From Pedobacter sp. B4-66 (lineage in GTDB: Bacteria; Bacteroidota; Bacteroidia; Sphingobacteriales; Sphingobacteriaceae): a stretch of DNA of 64,000 bases. The stretch covers positions 248,001 to 312,000 of the forward strand of contig NZ_JAFVME010000003.1 in NCBI RefSeq assembly GCF_018492665.1, written 5' to 3'. Under the pieces are notes generated by a model. The model searched no databases. It was not told the DNA's origin and was given only the letters and a program-made list of their open reading frames with translations. A program made the translations under genes and the position numbers. Of the stretch, positions 1 to 9,329 are shown one piece after another (positions within the stretch are counted from its first letter, which is position 1; the number at the start of each line of letters is the position of its first letter).

Positions 1-153
1 CCAAGGTAGAGGTCATAAATATACAAGTTTCAATGTTATATATTAAACTAATGTGAATATTTGTTTCTCTATTCGATTTGTTACCTTATTTACAGAATTG
101 TATTGTATATATTTATGCTTTAACAATGAACTAATCAGATATAGATTTTTAGT

Positions 154-1044
154 ATGGTAAATATAACAGGGGCGGTAGTACTGCATCCTTCGGGCTGTAT
201 TTTGGGCGAGAGCCCTATGTGGCATAATGAGCGAAGTAGCTGCTTTTGGGTAGACATTGAGGACTGTATAATTTATGAATACAACTTGCTTAATAAAAGT
301 TGTCGCCAGTATCAATTGTCTCAACGTGTATCATTAGTAGTTAAAAGCAATGTTGCTGATGAGCTTATTTTAGGCTTGCAAGGTGGTATTGCTCGTTTTA
401 ATTTAATAACTGAAACCTTATCTTTCATTACCACAGAACTTAATGCAGATTGGAAAACTTACCGATGCAATGACGGCGGCGTTGATAATATGGGCAGGTT
501 TTGGATCAGCACAACTGAGTTGAATCATAGAGCGGATGCAGGCGCTCTTTATTGTGTAGATAAAGAATTGGTGATTAGTGAAAAGCTTGACAACCTATCC
601 ATTTCGAATGGCATGGCATGGACTGCCGACAACAAACGACTGTTTCATACCGATAGTGTTACGAGGGCTATTAAATCTTATTTCTATGATGAGCAGACGG
701 GTGATTTGGAGTTTGAGCGTGTGGCTGTTCAGATTCCTACTGAAAGTGGAATACCTGATGGTATTGCGCTGGATGCCGAAGGTAAACTCTGGATCGCTTT
801 ATGGGGTGGGTATGGTGTTGGTAGGTTTGATGTGGATAGTGGTGAAATGTTGTCGTTCATAGAGATACCTGCTCCTCATGTTAGCAGTTGTGCGTTTGTT
901 GGCGAGGCTTTAGATCAGTTAATTATTACTACAGCAAAAAAAGAAATGACGGAAAGTGATCTTAATGAATTTCCGCAAAGTGGTCATATATTTATAATAA
1001 AACCAGGCACAACAGGTTTGCCGGTTTTTAATTGTGCTTTATAA
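154..1044 (+). CDS. SMP-30/gluconolactonase family sugar lactonase
   Basis: This 296-residue protein has the normal length and six-bladed beta-propeller pattern of the SMP-30/regucalcin/gluconolactonase family, cytosolic enzymes that open aldonolactones to aldonates using a divalent metal. The N-terminal GESPMW motif supplies the usual metal ligand (Glu19). SNGMAW and a PDG...D segment in the C-terminal half match the other ligand positions. No signal peptide is present. It lies 10 nt upstream of an IlvD/Edd sugar-acid dehydratase and an SDR, so it probably hydrolyses the lactone made by the dehydrogenase in the same operon. The family resembles the XylC step of the Caulobacter xylose pathway. 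The exact sugar is unknown. The operon may extend beyond the left edge, where only 153 nt are visible and no clear promoter was found. Confidence 0.88.
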   Translation: MVNITGAVVLHPSGCILGESPMWHNERSSCFWVDIEDCIIYEYNLLNKSCRQYQLSQRVSLVVKSNVADELILGLQGGIARFNLITETLSFITTELNADWKTYRCNDGGVDNMGRFWISTTELNHRADAGALYCVDKELVISEKLDNLSISNGMAWTADNKRLFHTDSVTRAIKSYFYDEQTGDLEFERVAVQIPTESGIPDGIALDAEGKLWIALWGGYGVGRFDVDSGEMLSFIEIPAPHVSSCAFVGEALDQLIITTAKKEMTESDLNEFPQSGHIFIIKPGTTGLPVFNCAL

Positions 1045-1054
1045 TTGATATAAT

Positions 1055-2767
1055 ATGGAAAAAAAGCTACGAAGTCAGCAATGGTTTGGTAAAAAAGGTA
1101 AAGACGGTTTTATTTATAGAGCCTGGATGAAAAACCAGGGCATCCCTGCTGATGAGTTTCAGGGTAAGCCTGTTATTGGAATTTGCAATACATGGTCGGA
1201 ACTTACACCATGCAATGCGCATTTTAGAGAGCTTGCCGAATCTGTAAAAAGAGGGGTAATTGAGGCAGGTGGTTTTCCGGTTGAGTTCCCGGTGATGTCC
1301 TTAGGCGAAACGCTTATTAAACCGACAGCAATGCTTTATCGCAATTTGGTAAGTATGGATGTTGAAGAATCCATCAGGGCAAACCCTATAGATGGTGTTG
1401 TGTTGATGTGCGGATGTGACAAAACAACACCTGCGCTTGTTATGGGGGCCTGTAGTGTAGATATTCCTTCGATTGTAGTTTCGGGTGGTGCTATGCTGAC
1501 CGGTAAATTTAAGGGTAAAAGTATAGGCACAAGTGATATTTGGAGGTTTTCTGAGCAAGTAAGGTCAGGAATCATGTCGGAAGAGGAACTGAATATGGCT
1601 GAAGCTGGGATGTGCAGAAGCAGAGGACATTGCGCCGTGATGGGTACTGCTTCATCTATGGCGTGTATGGTAGAGTCGCTAGGGCTTTCGTTACCCGGAA
1701 ATGCGGCAATACCTGCTGCTGACGCTTCTAGAAAGGTGCTGGCACAGTTCTCTGGTCGGAGGATTGTGGATATGGTTAAGGAGGATTTGAAGCCATCTGA
1801 CATTTTAGTGCGCAAGGCTTTTGAAAACGCAATAAAGGTAAATGCTGCTATTGGTGGCTCTACCAATTTTGTAATACACTTGTTGGCCATTGCAGGACGA
1901 GTAGGTATACCGTTGACTATTGATGATTTTGATCGTTACTCTAATGGTATTCCATTAATAGCTAATCTGCAACCTTCGGGAGCGCATTTTATGGAAGATT
2001 TGTATTATGCAGGTGGTTTACCGGCGGTAATGAAAGAGATGGAACGCTTTTTAAATGGGGAGTGTATTACTGTTAATGGCAGAAGTATAGCTCAGAATTT
2101 GGAAAGGGCAGAGACTTTAAATCAAGAAGTTATTGCTTCTGTTGAACAACCGTTTAAATTAGACTCGGGTGTGGCGGTATTAAAAGGGAATCTTTGTCCG
2201 GAGGGGGCTATTATTAAGCCTTCGGCTGCTGATGCCCGCTTAATGCAGCACACTGGCAAGGCTGTAGTTTTTGAGAACATTGAAGACTATAAGCTTAGAA
2301 TTGATGATCCGGAGTTGATTGTTGATGCAGATAGTGTGTTGGTACTTAAAAATACCGGTCCTAAAGGTTATCCCGGTATGCCAGAGGTTGGCAACATGGG
2401 TTTGCCTAAAAAGATGCTCGATTTAGGAGTTACAGATATGGTACGTATATCTGATGGCAGAATGAGTGGTACTGGCTTTGGAACAGTGGTATTGCATGTA
2501 TCTCCAGAAACTGCCGAAAACGGAACTATTGCATTGGTTAAGGATGGAGATATGATTGAACTTGATGTAGCAGGTAGAAAGTTAAGCTTATTGGTATCTG
2601 ATGAGGAGCTGAATAAGAGACGGGCAGGGCTTGCTGATCCTGTAAATCAGTTTAAGCGAGGATATGCGAGGTTGTATGTAGAACATGTTGAACAAGCACA
2701 TTTAGGTGCTGATTTTGATTTTTTAAAGGGTAACTCAGGGAGTGAAGTATTGCGCGATTCGCATTAA
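1055..2767 (+). CDS. IlvD/Edd family sugar-acid (pentonate-type) dehydratase
   Basis: The 570-residue protein belongs to the dihydroxy-acid/phosphogluconate dehydratase family, which removes water from an aldonate to give a 2-keto-3-deoxy acid. Family cysteines for the Fe-S cluster are visible in CNTWSELTPCN, in CGCDKTTPA and in the region CRSRGHCAVMG. The C-terminal ISDGRMSG motif is also intact. Length and context between a sugar lactonase and an SDR favour a sugar-acid dehydratase (L-arabinonate, D-xylonate or similar) over biosynthetic IlvD, because no other branched-chain genes are nearby. It starts 10 nt after the lactonase gene and ends 13 nt before the SDR gene, so the three are likely co-transcribed. 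The substrate cannot be fixed from sequence alone. Confidence 0.87.
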   Translation: MEKKLRSQQWFGKKGKDGFIYRAWMKNQGIPADEFQGKPVIGICNTWSELTPCNAHFRELAESVKRGVIEAGGFPVEFPVMSLGETLIKPTAMLYRNLVSMDVEESIRANPIDGVVLMCGCDKTTPALVMGACSVDIPSIVVSGGAMLTGKFKGKSIGTSDIWRFSEQVRSGIMSEEELNMAEAGMCRSRGHCAVMGTASSMACMVESLGLSLPGNAAIPAADASRKVLAQFSGRRIVDMVKEDLKPSDILVRKAFENAIKVNAAIGGSTNFVIHLLAIAGRVGIPLTIDDFDRYSNGIPLIANLQPSGAHFMEDLYYAGGLPAVMKEMERFLNGECITVNGRSIAQNLERAETLNQEVIASVEQPFKLDSGVAVLKGNLCPEGAIIKPSAADARLMQHTGKAVVFENIEDYKLRIDDPELIVDADSVLVLKNTGPKGYPGMPEVGNMGLPKKMLDLGVTDMVRISDGRMSGTGFGTVVLHVSPETAENGTIALVKDGDMIELDVAGRKLSLLVSDEELNKRRAGLADPVNQFKRGYARLYVEHVEQAHLGADFDFLKGNSGSEVLRDSH

Positions 2768-2780
2768 TTAAGAAACTATT

Positions 2781-3557
2781 ATGATGACTTCAACAGCATT
2801 TGTAAATAAGACGGTAATTGTAACCGGTGCCGGACAGGGCATCGGATTTGAAATATGTAAGCAGCTGGCATCTAGGGGTGCTACAGTTTTATTGAATGAT
2901 ATAGATGAGGTGCTGGCAAATGACGCAGCGCACACGATTAATGAGGCAGGTGGAAATTGTATTGCCTGTGCAGGTGATTCCGGCAACAAGGAATTTATTC
3001 AAAGTATGGTTGATCTGGCTGTTCAAACATCTGGCAGTTTGGATGTTGTAATCGCTAACGCAGGTATTACTTTATTTGGCGATTTCTTTACTTATCCTCA
3101 GGATTCGTTGTATAAGGTTTTACATACAAATCTTGGTGGTACATTTTTTCTGGCCCAGGCAGCAGCTAATCAAATGAAAACTCAGCCTAAAGGAGGTTCT
3201 TTGTTGTTTACTTCGTCTGTTACCGCGCACCAGGCACACAAGGATTTGGCTGCTTATGGAATGACTAAAGCTGCCCTTGAAATGCTTGCCAAGAATTTGG
3301 TACTGGAGCTTTCTCCTTTTAAAATTAATGTAAACACGATTGCGCCCGGTGCAACGCTAACCGAGCGCACTTTGGATGATCCGAATTATGAAGCGGTATG
3401 GTCCAGGATTACCCCTATGGGCAGTCCGGCTAAAACTATTGATATTGCCAATGCGGCTTTGTTTTTAGTGTCTGATGGCGCAAAACATATAACAGGGCAG
3501 AGCTTGGTAATTGACGGGGGCTGGAGCGCAATAAGTCCTTCGCCCACTGAAGTTTAA
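2781..3557 (+). CDS. SDR family NAD(P)-dependent sugar dehydrogenase
   Basis: This 258-residue classical short-chain dehydrogenase has the TGAGQGIG cofactor loop near the N-terminus, the NAG motif, and the catalytic Tyr159/Lys163 pair in YGMTK. The C-terminal tail is the usual GQSLVIDGGWS. As last gene of the lactonase-dehydratase operon it is a plausible aldose 1-dehydrogenase, the step that feeds the lactonase. Alternatively it could oxidise the 2-keto-3-deoxy acid, as in fuconate-type pathways. Two adjacent ATG codons (2781 and 2784) could both serve as start. The gene ends 4 nt before the stop of the convergent outer-membrane gene, with no visible terminator between them. Confidence 0.85.
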   Translation: MMTSTAFVNKTVIVTGAGQGIGFEICKQLASRGATVLLNDIDEVLANDAAHTINEAGGNCIACAGDSGNKEFIQSMVDLAVQTSGSLDVVIANAGITLFGDFFTYPQDSLYKVLHTNLGGTFFLAQAAANQMKTQPKGGSLLFTSSVTAHQAHKDLAAYGMTKAALEMLAKNLVLELSPFKINVNTIAPGATLTERTLDDPNYEAVWSRITPMGSPAKTIDIANAALFLVSDGAKHITGQSLVIDGGWSAISPSPTEV

Positions 3558-3561
3558 CGCC

Positions 3562-6000
3562 TTACATCCTGCCTTTTTCTTCATCCAGCGCATTGTTTTT
3601 GTGTTTGCTTTTACGTGTAAATGTATCTTTACCAAAGCGATAAGTGAGCGCCACACCAAAGCGCTGGGTGTCAGATTCATTGGTTTGAAATGAATAAGCA
3701 CGATCTAATCCAACAGATCGGTTTTCGTACACCCATGAATGAAAGATATCATCCATATTGATTCTGATACTTCCTTTATCTTTCCAGATCTTCTTCTGAA
3801 TTCCTGCGTTCACTCTGTACATTCCAGATGTAAAAGTTTGTCCGTTTAAATCTCTGCTGGCATAATAGCTTCCAAGTTCAGCACTCCAGCCTTTTTTAAA
3901 TTGGAATTGGTTGTATATGCCAATTCTTGCCACATAAGTACTTGGATCAAGCTTTTTTCCATAAGCCATACCATCCAATCCCATTTTGGAAAATTGAGGT
4001 TCTAAGTAGAGCGTCCACCATTCTGCTGGTGTTATAGTGATACTGGTATTAAGCAATAACATATAGCCAAAGGCTACGTTTTCAGGCTTCTTAATAAACA
4101 CATCGTCGACTACCTGTGTGGTTTGGAAAATTACATCAGTAAATCTGTTGTAGCTTAACCCCATCCTAAGTAGTTGTTTGTATTGGTATTTAAGTTCATA
4201 ACGAAACTGGTATTGTGGTGTTAACAGTGGATTTCCTGAAGAATAAGAGTATTTATCTTTAAAGAATACAAACGGATTTAGGTATTGGTAATTTGGTCGG
4301 TTTATTCTTTTGCTAATGCTAAAATTTAACGTGTTTCTGCCAACTGTATCGAACTTGTAGTTTAAAAATACGCTAGGGAATAGCTGTGTGTAGTTTTTAG
4401 TAAACTGGCTTTGCTGAACGATTTCATTACCTAACTGATTGCCTTTGGATTGTGTATTTTCTAAACGCAATCCAAATTGGATAGAGAGATATTTCCATCC
4501 TTTTTGAGCATTGATGTAAGCAGAGTTTATGTTTTCTCTGAATTTGAAGTGATTGGATTGGCCATTATCGATAACCGGTCCTTGCTCGGTAATGTTATAG
4601 TAGTCAGACTTGTTGTCGTTGTTAACGAAACTAGTTTTAAAGCCGGCTTCGAACTTTGCATTGTTTTTCATGGTCTGCACATAGTCCGCTTTGGCAGTGT
4701 ATATGTTTATTTTGGACGGTAAATTATAAAGAAATTCATCGTTGCTGATTGGAGCGCCATCTGGCTGATACAGGTTATTTATCAATGATTGATTACCTGT
4801 GCTCCGATAATTTAAGTAATTGACATCAGCAGAGAGTTCTTTACCTGTTTTTCCGAATTTATGTAAGAAGTTAATGTTTGAGCCTAAGTTTCTTCTGTTG
4901 TTGTCTCCGATGGTGTTCCCTCTGCCAACATTGTCTAACTGTCCGGAATTATAATTTCCGCTGTTGTAGTTAAGCAGATCGTTGTTTTTGTTGTCATTTA
5001 AGTTGACCTGAAAACCATAGGTTGTATTAGGAGTAGCAGCGTAATCTACGCCAATATTTGTGTTTAGTCCATTACTTTTAAACTCCTGATTGTTTAATAA
5101 TGATACAGTTGATGTTGGTGTATTGTTGGTATCAAAGAAGCTTCTTGTCATGTTATCGTTGGAGTAGTTTTTTTCGTAGTTGTAGCCTACACTCCCGAAT
5201 AAGTTGATTTTTTTATAGTTGTAGTTTAGGTTCAGAGAGTTGTTATTTCTACCATATTCTCCTTGAGAATAACCTGTAGAAAAACTTCCTATAAAACCAC
5301 CTATTCTGCTTTTTTTCAACCTGATATTGATTATTGCATTTCCAGAAGCATCGTAACGGGCAGGAGGGTTGTCCATCAATTCTATTTTATCTAACAGAGA
5401 GCCAGGAAGTGATTTTAGGTAAAGAGATAGATGTTGTCCTGACATGTATGTAGGTCGGCCATCAATCAATACCATTACTCCTGAGCGCCCGTTTAATGTG
5501 ATATCTCCGCTGGAATTTACTACGATGCCTGGTGTTTTTTCCAATACTTCTAAAGTATTGCTGCTAGCGCTGCTAATCATTGCATCAACGTTTACTACGG
5601 TCCTGTCTATTTCCATTTGAATTAATGGACGTTTTGCCTTTATCACCACTTCGGCAAGCTCTGTGCTTTTAGCAGGAAGCATAATGATAACTGGAAGCGT
5701 AATGCCTTTATTTTCCTCAACATGCAGGGGGGAGGAGTTGAATTCTTTTTTTCCTACAGCGGTTATTTTCAATAGATAAGAGCCTTTATCTATATTAGTG
5801 AATTGGAACTTTCCATCTCCATCGGTAATTCTTGTAGCAACACCCACTGTATCTGTTGCTTTAAACAAATGTACTGTGGCTCCGGCAATGGCTTCGTTTT
5901 TTGAATCTTTTACTGTCGAAGAAATGACACCTGGTTTTACTTGTGCGAGCGATGCAAAGGAGATTAGAAAGGCGAGAAAGAAAATGGTATATGTTTTCAT
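3562..6000 (-). CDS. Outer membrane beta-barrel (TonB-dependent receptor-like) protein
   Basis: The 812-residue protein starts with a signal peptide ending near SFASLAQ. A carboxypeptidase-regulatory-like beta-sandwich follows at about residues 25-105, then a TonB plug-like domain (VLEKTPGIVV, LNGRSGVMVLIDGRPTYMSGQ) at about 130-220. The rest is a long asparagine- and aromatic-rich beta-barrel of the OMP_b-brl_3 kind. Its C-terminus, a basic patch followed by ALDEEKGRM, is typical of this Bacteroidota subgroup and differs from SusC transporters. No SusD partner lies nearby. The ligand is unknown. It is divergent from a LytS/LytTR pair across a 222-nt spacer, an arrangement in which the two-component system could control it. 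Confidence 0.85.
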   Translation of the reverse strand: MKTYTIFFLAFLISFASLAQVKPGVISSTVKDSKNEAIAGATVHLFKATDTVGVATRITDGDGKFQFTNIDKGSYLLKITAVGKKEFNSSPLHVEENKGITLPVIIMLPAKSTELAEVVIKAKRPLIQMEIDRTVVNVDAMISSASSNTLEVLEKTPGIVVNSSGDITLNGRSGVMVLIDGRPTYMSGQHLSLYLKSLPGSLLDKIELMDNPPARYDASGNAIINIRLKKSRIGGFIGSFSTGYSQGEYGRNNNSLNLNYNYKKINLFGSVGYNYEKNYSNDNMTRSFFDTNNTPTSTVSLLNNQEFKSNGLNTNIGVDYAATPNTTYGFQVNLNDNKNNDLLNYNSGNYNSGQLDNVGRGNTIGDNNRRNLGSNINFLHKFGKTGKELSADVNYLNYRSTGNQSLINNLYQPDGAPISNDEFLYNLPSKINIYTAKADYVQTMKNNAKFEAGFKTSFVNNDNKSDYYNITEQGPVIDNGQSNHFKFRENINSAYINAQKGWKYLSIQFGLRLENTQSKGNQLGNEIVQQSQFTKNYTQLFPSVFLNYKFDTVGRNTLNFSISKRINRPNYQYLNPFVFFKDKYSYSSGNPLLTPQYQFRYELKYQYKQLLRMGLSYNRFTDVIFQTTQVVDDVFIKKPENVAFGYMLLLNTSITITPAEWWTLYLEPQFSKMGLDGMAYGKKLDPSTYVARIGIYNQFQFKKGWSAELGSYYASRDLNGQTFTSGMYRVNAGIQKKIWKDKGSIRINMDDIFHSWVYENRSVGLDRAYSFQTNESDTQRFGVALTYRFGKDTFTRKSKHKNNALDEEKGRM

Positions 6001-6222
6001 TACTACTGGTTTTAATGGTGATGAGGTTGTTGATTGATCAAATATTGCCTGTTCGTGCTAGCTCTGGAAAAAAATATGTTGTAACTTGGCTATTGGATGA
6101 TGGAAGGTGATTTTGGGGTGTTAAACAGTTTTGTACCCAGATATTGAGGTTCTGTCAATGGTTTTGACTTGTTCGTCAGTAAATATTTATTGATCCAATG
6201 AACTTATTCAAATTTGTAGTCT

Positions 6223-7293
6223 ATGATTGAAACTAGGAACATGAGAAATACTACGAACGATATAAAATTGAAACCATTGATTGGCTTCTTTGGTCAGCCG
6301 CTTTACATAATATTATCGCTTATTATTTCGATTCCTGTTTTTTTGGTAATAGAAACGTATGTAAGATCTATTGACGTACATGAAGATGAGGCCGTGGCCT
6401 TTGCAGGAACTGTATTCTTTTTTATCGGGCTTTTTACGGGTAGATATGTAGCTCAGATCTGGACAGCAAGATTAACAGTTCTCCCTAAAGAGCTTTCTTT
6501 TGGATTGTTTATCCTGATTATAGTTTGTACCGGGTGGTTATTTTTTCATGCTGATTTCCCACTGCATGGAAGAATTGCAATTAATTTATTACTGTCGTGG
6601 GTTCCATTTATGCTGATTAGTTTATCACTTGGTGCATTGATCAAGATTGTTCATGCTATTTCTGAAAATCAATTGAAAGAGGCCAAAACAATGGCTGCCC
6701 ACAGCAAAAGCGAATTGCACCTGTTGCAGTCTCAGTTGAGCCCTCATTTTCTGTTTAATACTTTAAATAACATGTATGGACTTTCTATTACGGATCATGA
6801 GAAAATACCCGCACTGTTATTAAAATTGTCCGAATTGTTGCGCTATTCGGTTTATGATGCCACAGAAATATATGTGCCATTAAAGGATGAAGTAACCTAT
6901 ATTAACAACTACATCGAGTTTGAAAAGATAAGGATTGGTGACCGGCTAGTACTAACTACAGAAATTGAAGAGGTAATTGTGCCTGAAATAAAGATAGCCC
7001 CAATGTTGTTGATTGTGTTTATTGAGAATGCTTTTAAGCACTCTAAAAATACGATTGATGAAAAGATATATATTGATATAAAGTTAAAGACCTGGGGCAA
7101 TTCTATCCTCTTTTCTGTTAAAAATTCTTATGGTAGTGAGGATAATGAGAAGGGTACACTTAATAAAAGTAGTGGTTTCGGATTGGATAACGTAAGTAAA
7201 AGGTTAAACCTGCTTTATACCGGTGAGCATGAATTGAACATTAAAAGGGATAATTCATTTTACAATGTTATCTTACAGCTTAAAATGAAATAA
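6223..7293 (+). CDS. LytS-like sensor histidine kinase
   Basis: The 356-residue protein has four hydrophobic segments in roughly residues 20-145, then a His_kinase (LytS/YehU) domain. The phospho-acceptor is His175 in LSPHFLFNTLNN. A C-terminal HATPase region contains IENAFKHS and GFGLDNVSKRL. It phosphorylates a LytTR partner in response to an unknown signal at the inner membrane. The response-regulator gene starts inside the stop codon (TAATG, one-nt overlap), indicating translational coupling. A second in-frame ATG at 6241 is a possible true start, because a CAAATTTG box resembling the Bacteroidota -7 element lies at 6209-6216, very close to 6223. Confidence 0.9.
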   Translation: MIETRNMRNTTNDIKLKPLIGFFGQPLYIILSLIISIPVFLVIETYVRSIDVHEDEAVAFAGTVFFFIGLFTGRYVAQIWTARLTVLPKELSFGLFILIIVCTGWLFFHADFPLHGRIAINLLLSWVPFMLISLSLGALIKIVHAISENQLKEAKTMAAHSKSELHLLQSQLSPHFLFNTLNNMYGLSITDHEKIPALLLKLSELLRYSVYDATEIYVPLKDEVTYINNYIEFEKIRIGDRLVLTTEIEEVIVPEIKIAPMLLIVFIENAFKHSKNTIDEKIYIDIKLKTWGNSILFSVKNSYGSEDNEKGTLNKSSGFGLDNVSKRLNLLYTGEHELNIKRDNSFYNVILQLKMK

Positions 7294-8009
7294 TGAACCA
7301 GGTAAACTGCCTTATTGTTGATGATGAACCTATTGCAAGAGACATTATAAAGACCTATTGCAGTCATTTGGATTATCTGAATGTTGTGGGTTCTTGTGGG
7401 AACGCGCTTGAAGCTAAAGCCACGTTACAGAAACAGAAAATTGATATTCTTTTCCTTGATATCAATATGCCTATAATGGATGGGATTTCATTTGTTAAAA
7501 CGCTAAAGGATCAGCCTCAGGTAATATTTACAACAGCTTATAAGGAATACGCCATTGATGCTTTTGATTTGGCTGCCTGCGATTATTTATTAAAACCTTT
7601 CTCTTTTGATCGTTTTATTATTGCTGTAGATAAAGCATTGGAAAGGTTGGAGCCTAAAGGAGTTGTGCAGGTGAGTGAAGTAGCTGGTTCTGTTGCAGAG
7701 GATTTCATTTTCATTAAAACGGATGGAAAGATTTATAAAGTAGGGTATGATGAGCTATTGTATGCTGAAGCGCAAGGAAATTACACCAAAATAATAACCT
7801 CAGGCAATTTACTATTGCCTAAAATGCCTTTCTCTAGTTTTGAGGAACTTTTGCCTAAAGCACTGTTTTTGAGAACTCATCGATCATTCATTATTAATAA
7901 ATCCAAAATTGGCCATATAGAAGGCAATCGTGTATTTATTAATAACAATGAAATCCCGATTGGGAGTAATTATAAAGATCAGTTGCTAAAAGATCTTGGG
8001 TTTTCTTAG
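7293..8009 (+). CDS. LytTR family response regulator
   Basis: The 238-residue protein has an N-terminal receiver domain with the acidic pocket VDDEP and phospho-acceptor Asp56 in FLDINMPIMDG. The conserved Lys lies in LLKPF. A C-terminal LytTR DNA-binding domain (about 140-238) carries the typical KIYKV...ILYAEAQGNYTKI-like strand pattern and a FLRTHRSFIINKSKI segment. It is the partner of the overlapping LytS-type kinase. Its likely target is the divergent outer-membrane barrel gene, but no operator was recognised. Confidence 0.92.
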   Translation: MNQVNCLIVDDEPIARDIIKTYCSHLDYLNVVGSCGNALEAKATLQKQKIDILFLDINMPIMDGISFVKTLKDQPQVIFTTAYKEYAIDAFDLAACDYLLKPFSFDRFIIAVDKALERLEPKGVVQVSEVAGSVAEDFIFIKTDGKIYKVGYDELLYAEAQGNYTKIITSGNLLLPKMPFSSFEELLPKALFLRTHRSFIINKSKIGHIEGNRVFINNNEIPIGSNYKDQLLKDLGFS

Positions 8010-8015
8010 GGCTTA

Positions 8016-9227
8016 TTACTCCGCTACAATTTCTTTTTTTGTCAGCTTATAGATAACAAACATCACTATTCCCGAAATAACGGCTAACAATAAATAGCTG
8101 GAATTTAGGTTATGTTCGTCCTTGGCTGGTAGAAAAGAGATAACACTGTAGCTCAGAAAGGATACAATTACATAGGTAACACCGCCTGTTAATCCGCTTG
8201 CTATACCTGCGTTTTTAGGGAATCTGCCTAAACAAAAAGTAAAGTAGTTGTTAAAGATGTAGCCTGCAGTTACATGGATTAAGAAGGCAAATAGTATTAA
8301 AGTATATATGCTGGATATGAATTGTATACAAATGAACATTAATGCTACAAACAGAATTTGTAATCCCAGATTAACAATCATTTTCTTTAGGAATGGCTTG
8401 TTTATGGTGGCTTTACCTATAAAACCTCCCACCATCCAGGCGAAGCCAAGAATAAGCGAGCTGTATCCGGCAACTACAGGGGAAAAGTTAAGGTGATGCT
8501 CTATAATAAATGGCCCTGTCATGTTGTAGATCATTACCATCGAGTAAGCCAAACCCAGCATCACTATACCTAAACTAAAACTAGGTGTTTTAATCATTTT
8601 AAGATAGATATTACCTATGTTCTTTAAGGAGAATTTAGAGAAATTGCGTAGGCTTTCTCCACTGTAAATGAATTCGAGGACTGCAAGTATCAGGGCTAAT
8701 CCGGCAAGGAAGTAAAAATTAGACTCCCAACCAAAAGCAGTTTGTAAATAGCCGCCCAAAAATGGTGCTACTATGGGGCCTGTAGACCAGATAATAGAGA
8801 ATAGACTTAAGTAATGCTTTAGCTTGTCGCCTTCAAAGATGTCGACAAAGAATGCACGTTTACCTACAATAATAGTCCCTACAGTAAAACCATGAATGAT
8901 TCGCATGAGGTAAATAAGGTAGATATTATGCGTGTTGGCAATCACAATACTTGCTGCTGCAAATATAAGTAAGCAGATAAGGCTAAGTTTGTACCTTCCG
9001 AAACTATCTAATACACTACCTATAAAGAGCTGAGAAATTCCGTAACTGATTAGGAATAGACTTAATGTTAACTGTACTTGCAAACTACTCACCTGCATGG
9101 TTGTAGCCATGGTAGGTAAGGAGGGAATGTATATATCTGTAGCAAAGCCCGATAAGGGTAACAATGCAAAAGCAAGGACAGTTGAAATGCCCTTGTTTTG
9201 TTCTTTTAATGGTTTTGATGCAGTCAA
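8016..9227 (-). CDS. MFS transporter, Bcr/CflA-like drug exporter
   Basis: This 403-residue inner-membrane protein has about 12 hydrophobic segments. It shows the drug:H+ antiporter-1 signatures FATDIYIPSLPTMA in helix 1 and SVLDSFGRYK in loop 2-3, both typical of Bcr/CflA exporters. Function is probably proton-driven export of an unknown small molecule. It converges with the response-regulator gene, leaving only a 6-nt gap. It is not obviously in an operon with the next minus-strand gene, whose end is about 100 nt upstream of this start. Confidence 0.82.
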   Translation of the reverse strand: MTASKPLKEQNKGISTVLAFALLPLSGFATDIYIPSLPTMATTMQVSSLQVQLTLSLFLISYGISQLFIGSVLDSFGRYKLSLICLLIFAAASIVIANTHNIYLIYLMRIIHGFTVGTIIVGKRAFFVDIFEGDKLKHYLSLFSIIWSTGPIVAPFLGGYLQTAFGWESNFYFLAGLALILAVLEFIYSGESLRNFSKFSLKNIGNIYLKMIKTPSFSLGIVMLGLAYSMVMIYNMTGPFIIEHHLNFSPVVAGYSSLILGFAWMVGGFIGKATINKPFLKKMIVNLGLQILFVALMFICIQFISSIYTLILFAFLIHVTAGYIFNNYFTFCLGRFPKNAGIASGLTGGVTYVIVSFLSYSVISFLPAKDEHNLNSSYLLLAVISGIVMFVIYKLTKKEIVAE

Positions 9228-9329
9228 TTGGCGATGTTTTGAGCAGCCAAAGTTACCCTTTCAAAGGTTTTTATACCTTATTTTTAGAACATGGTAATGT
9301 AATAAATAGACTATTTTAAAGTCAAAATT

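Noticed and set aside
1336..1890. 184-codon antisense frame inside the IlvD gene
   Set aside because: Lies opposite a strongly conserved gene and has no recognisable domain; it is a shadow frame.
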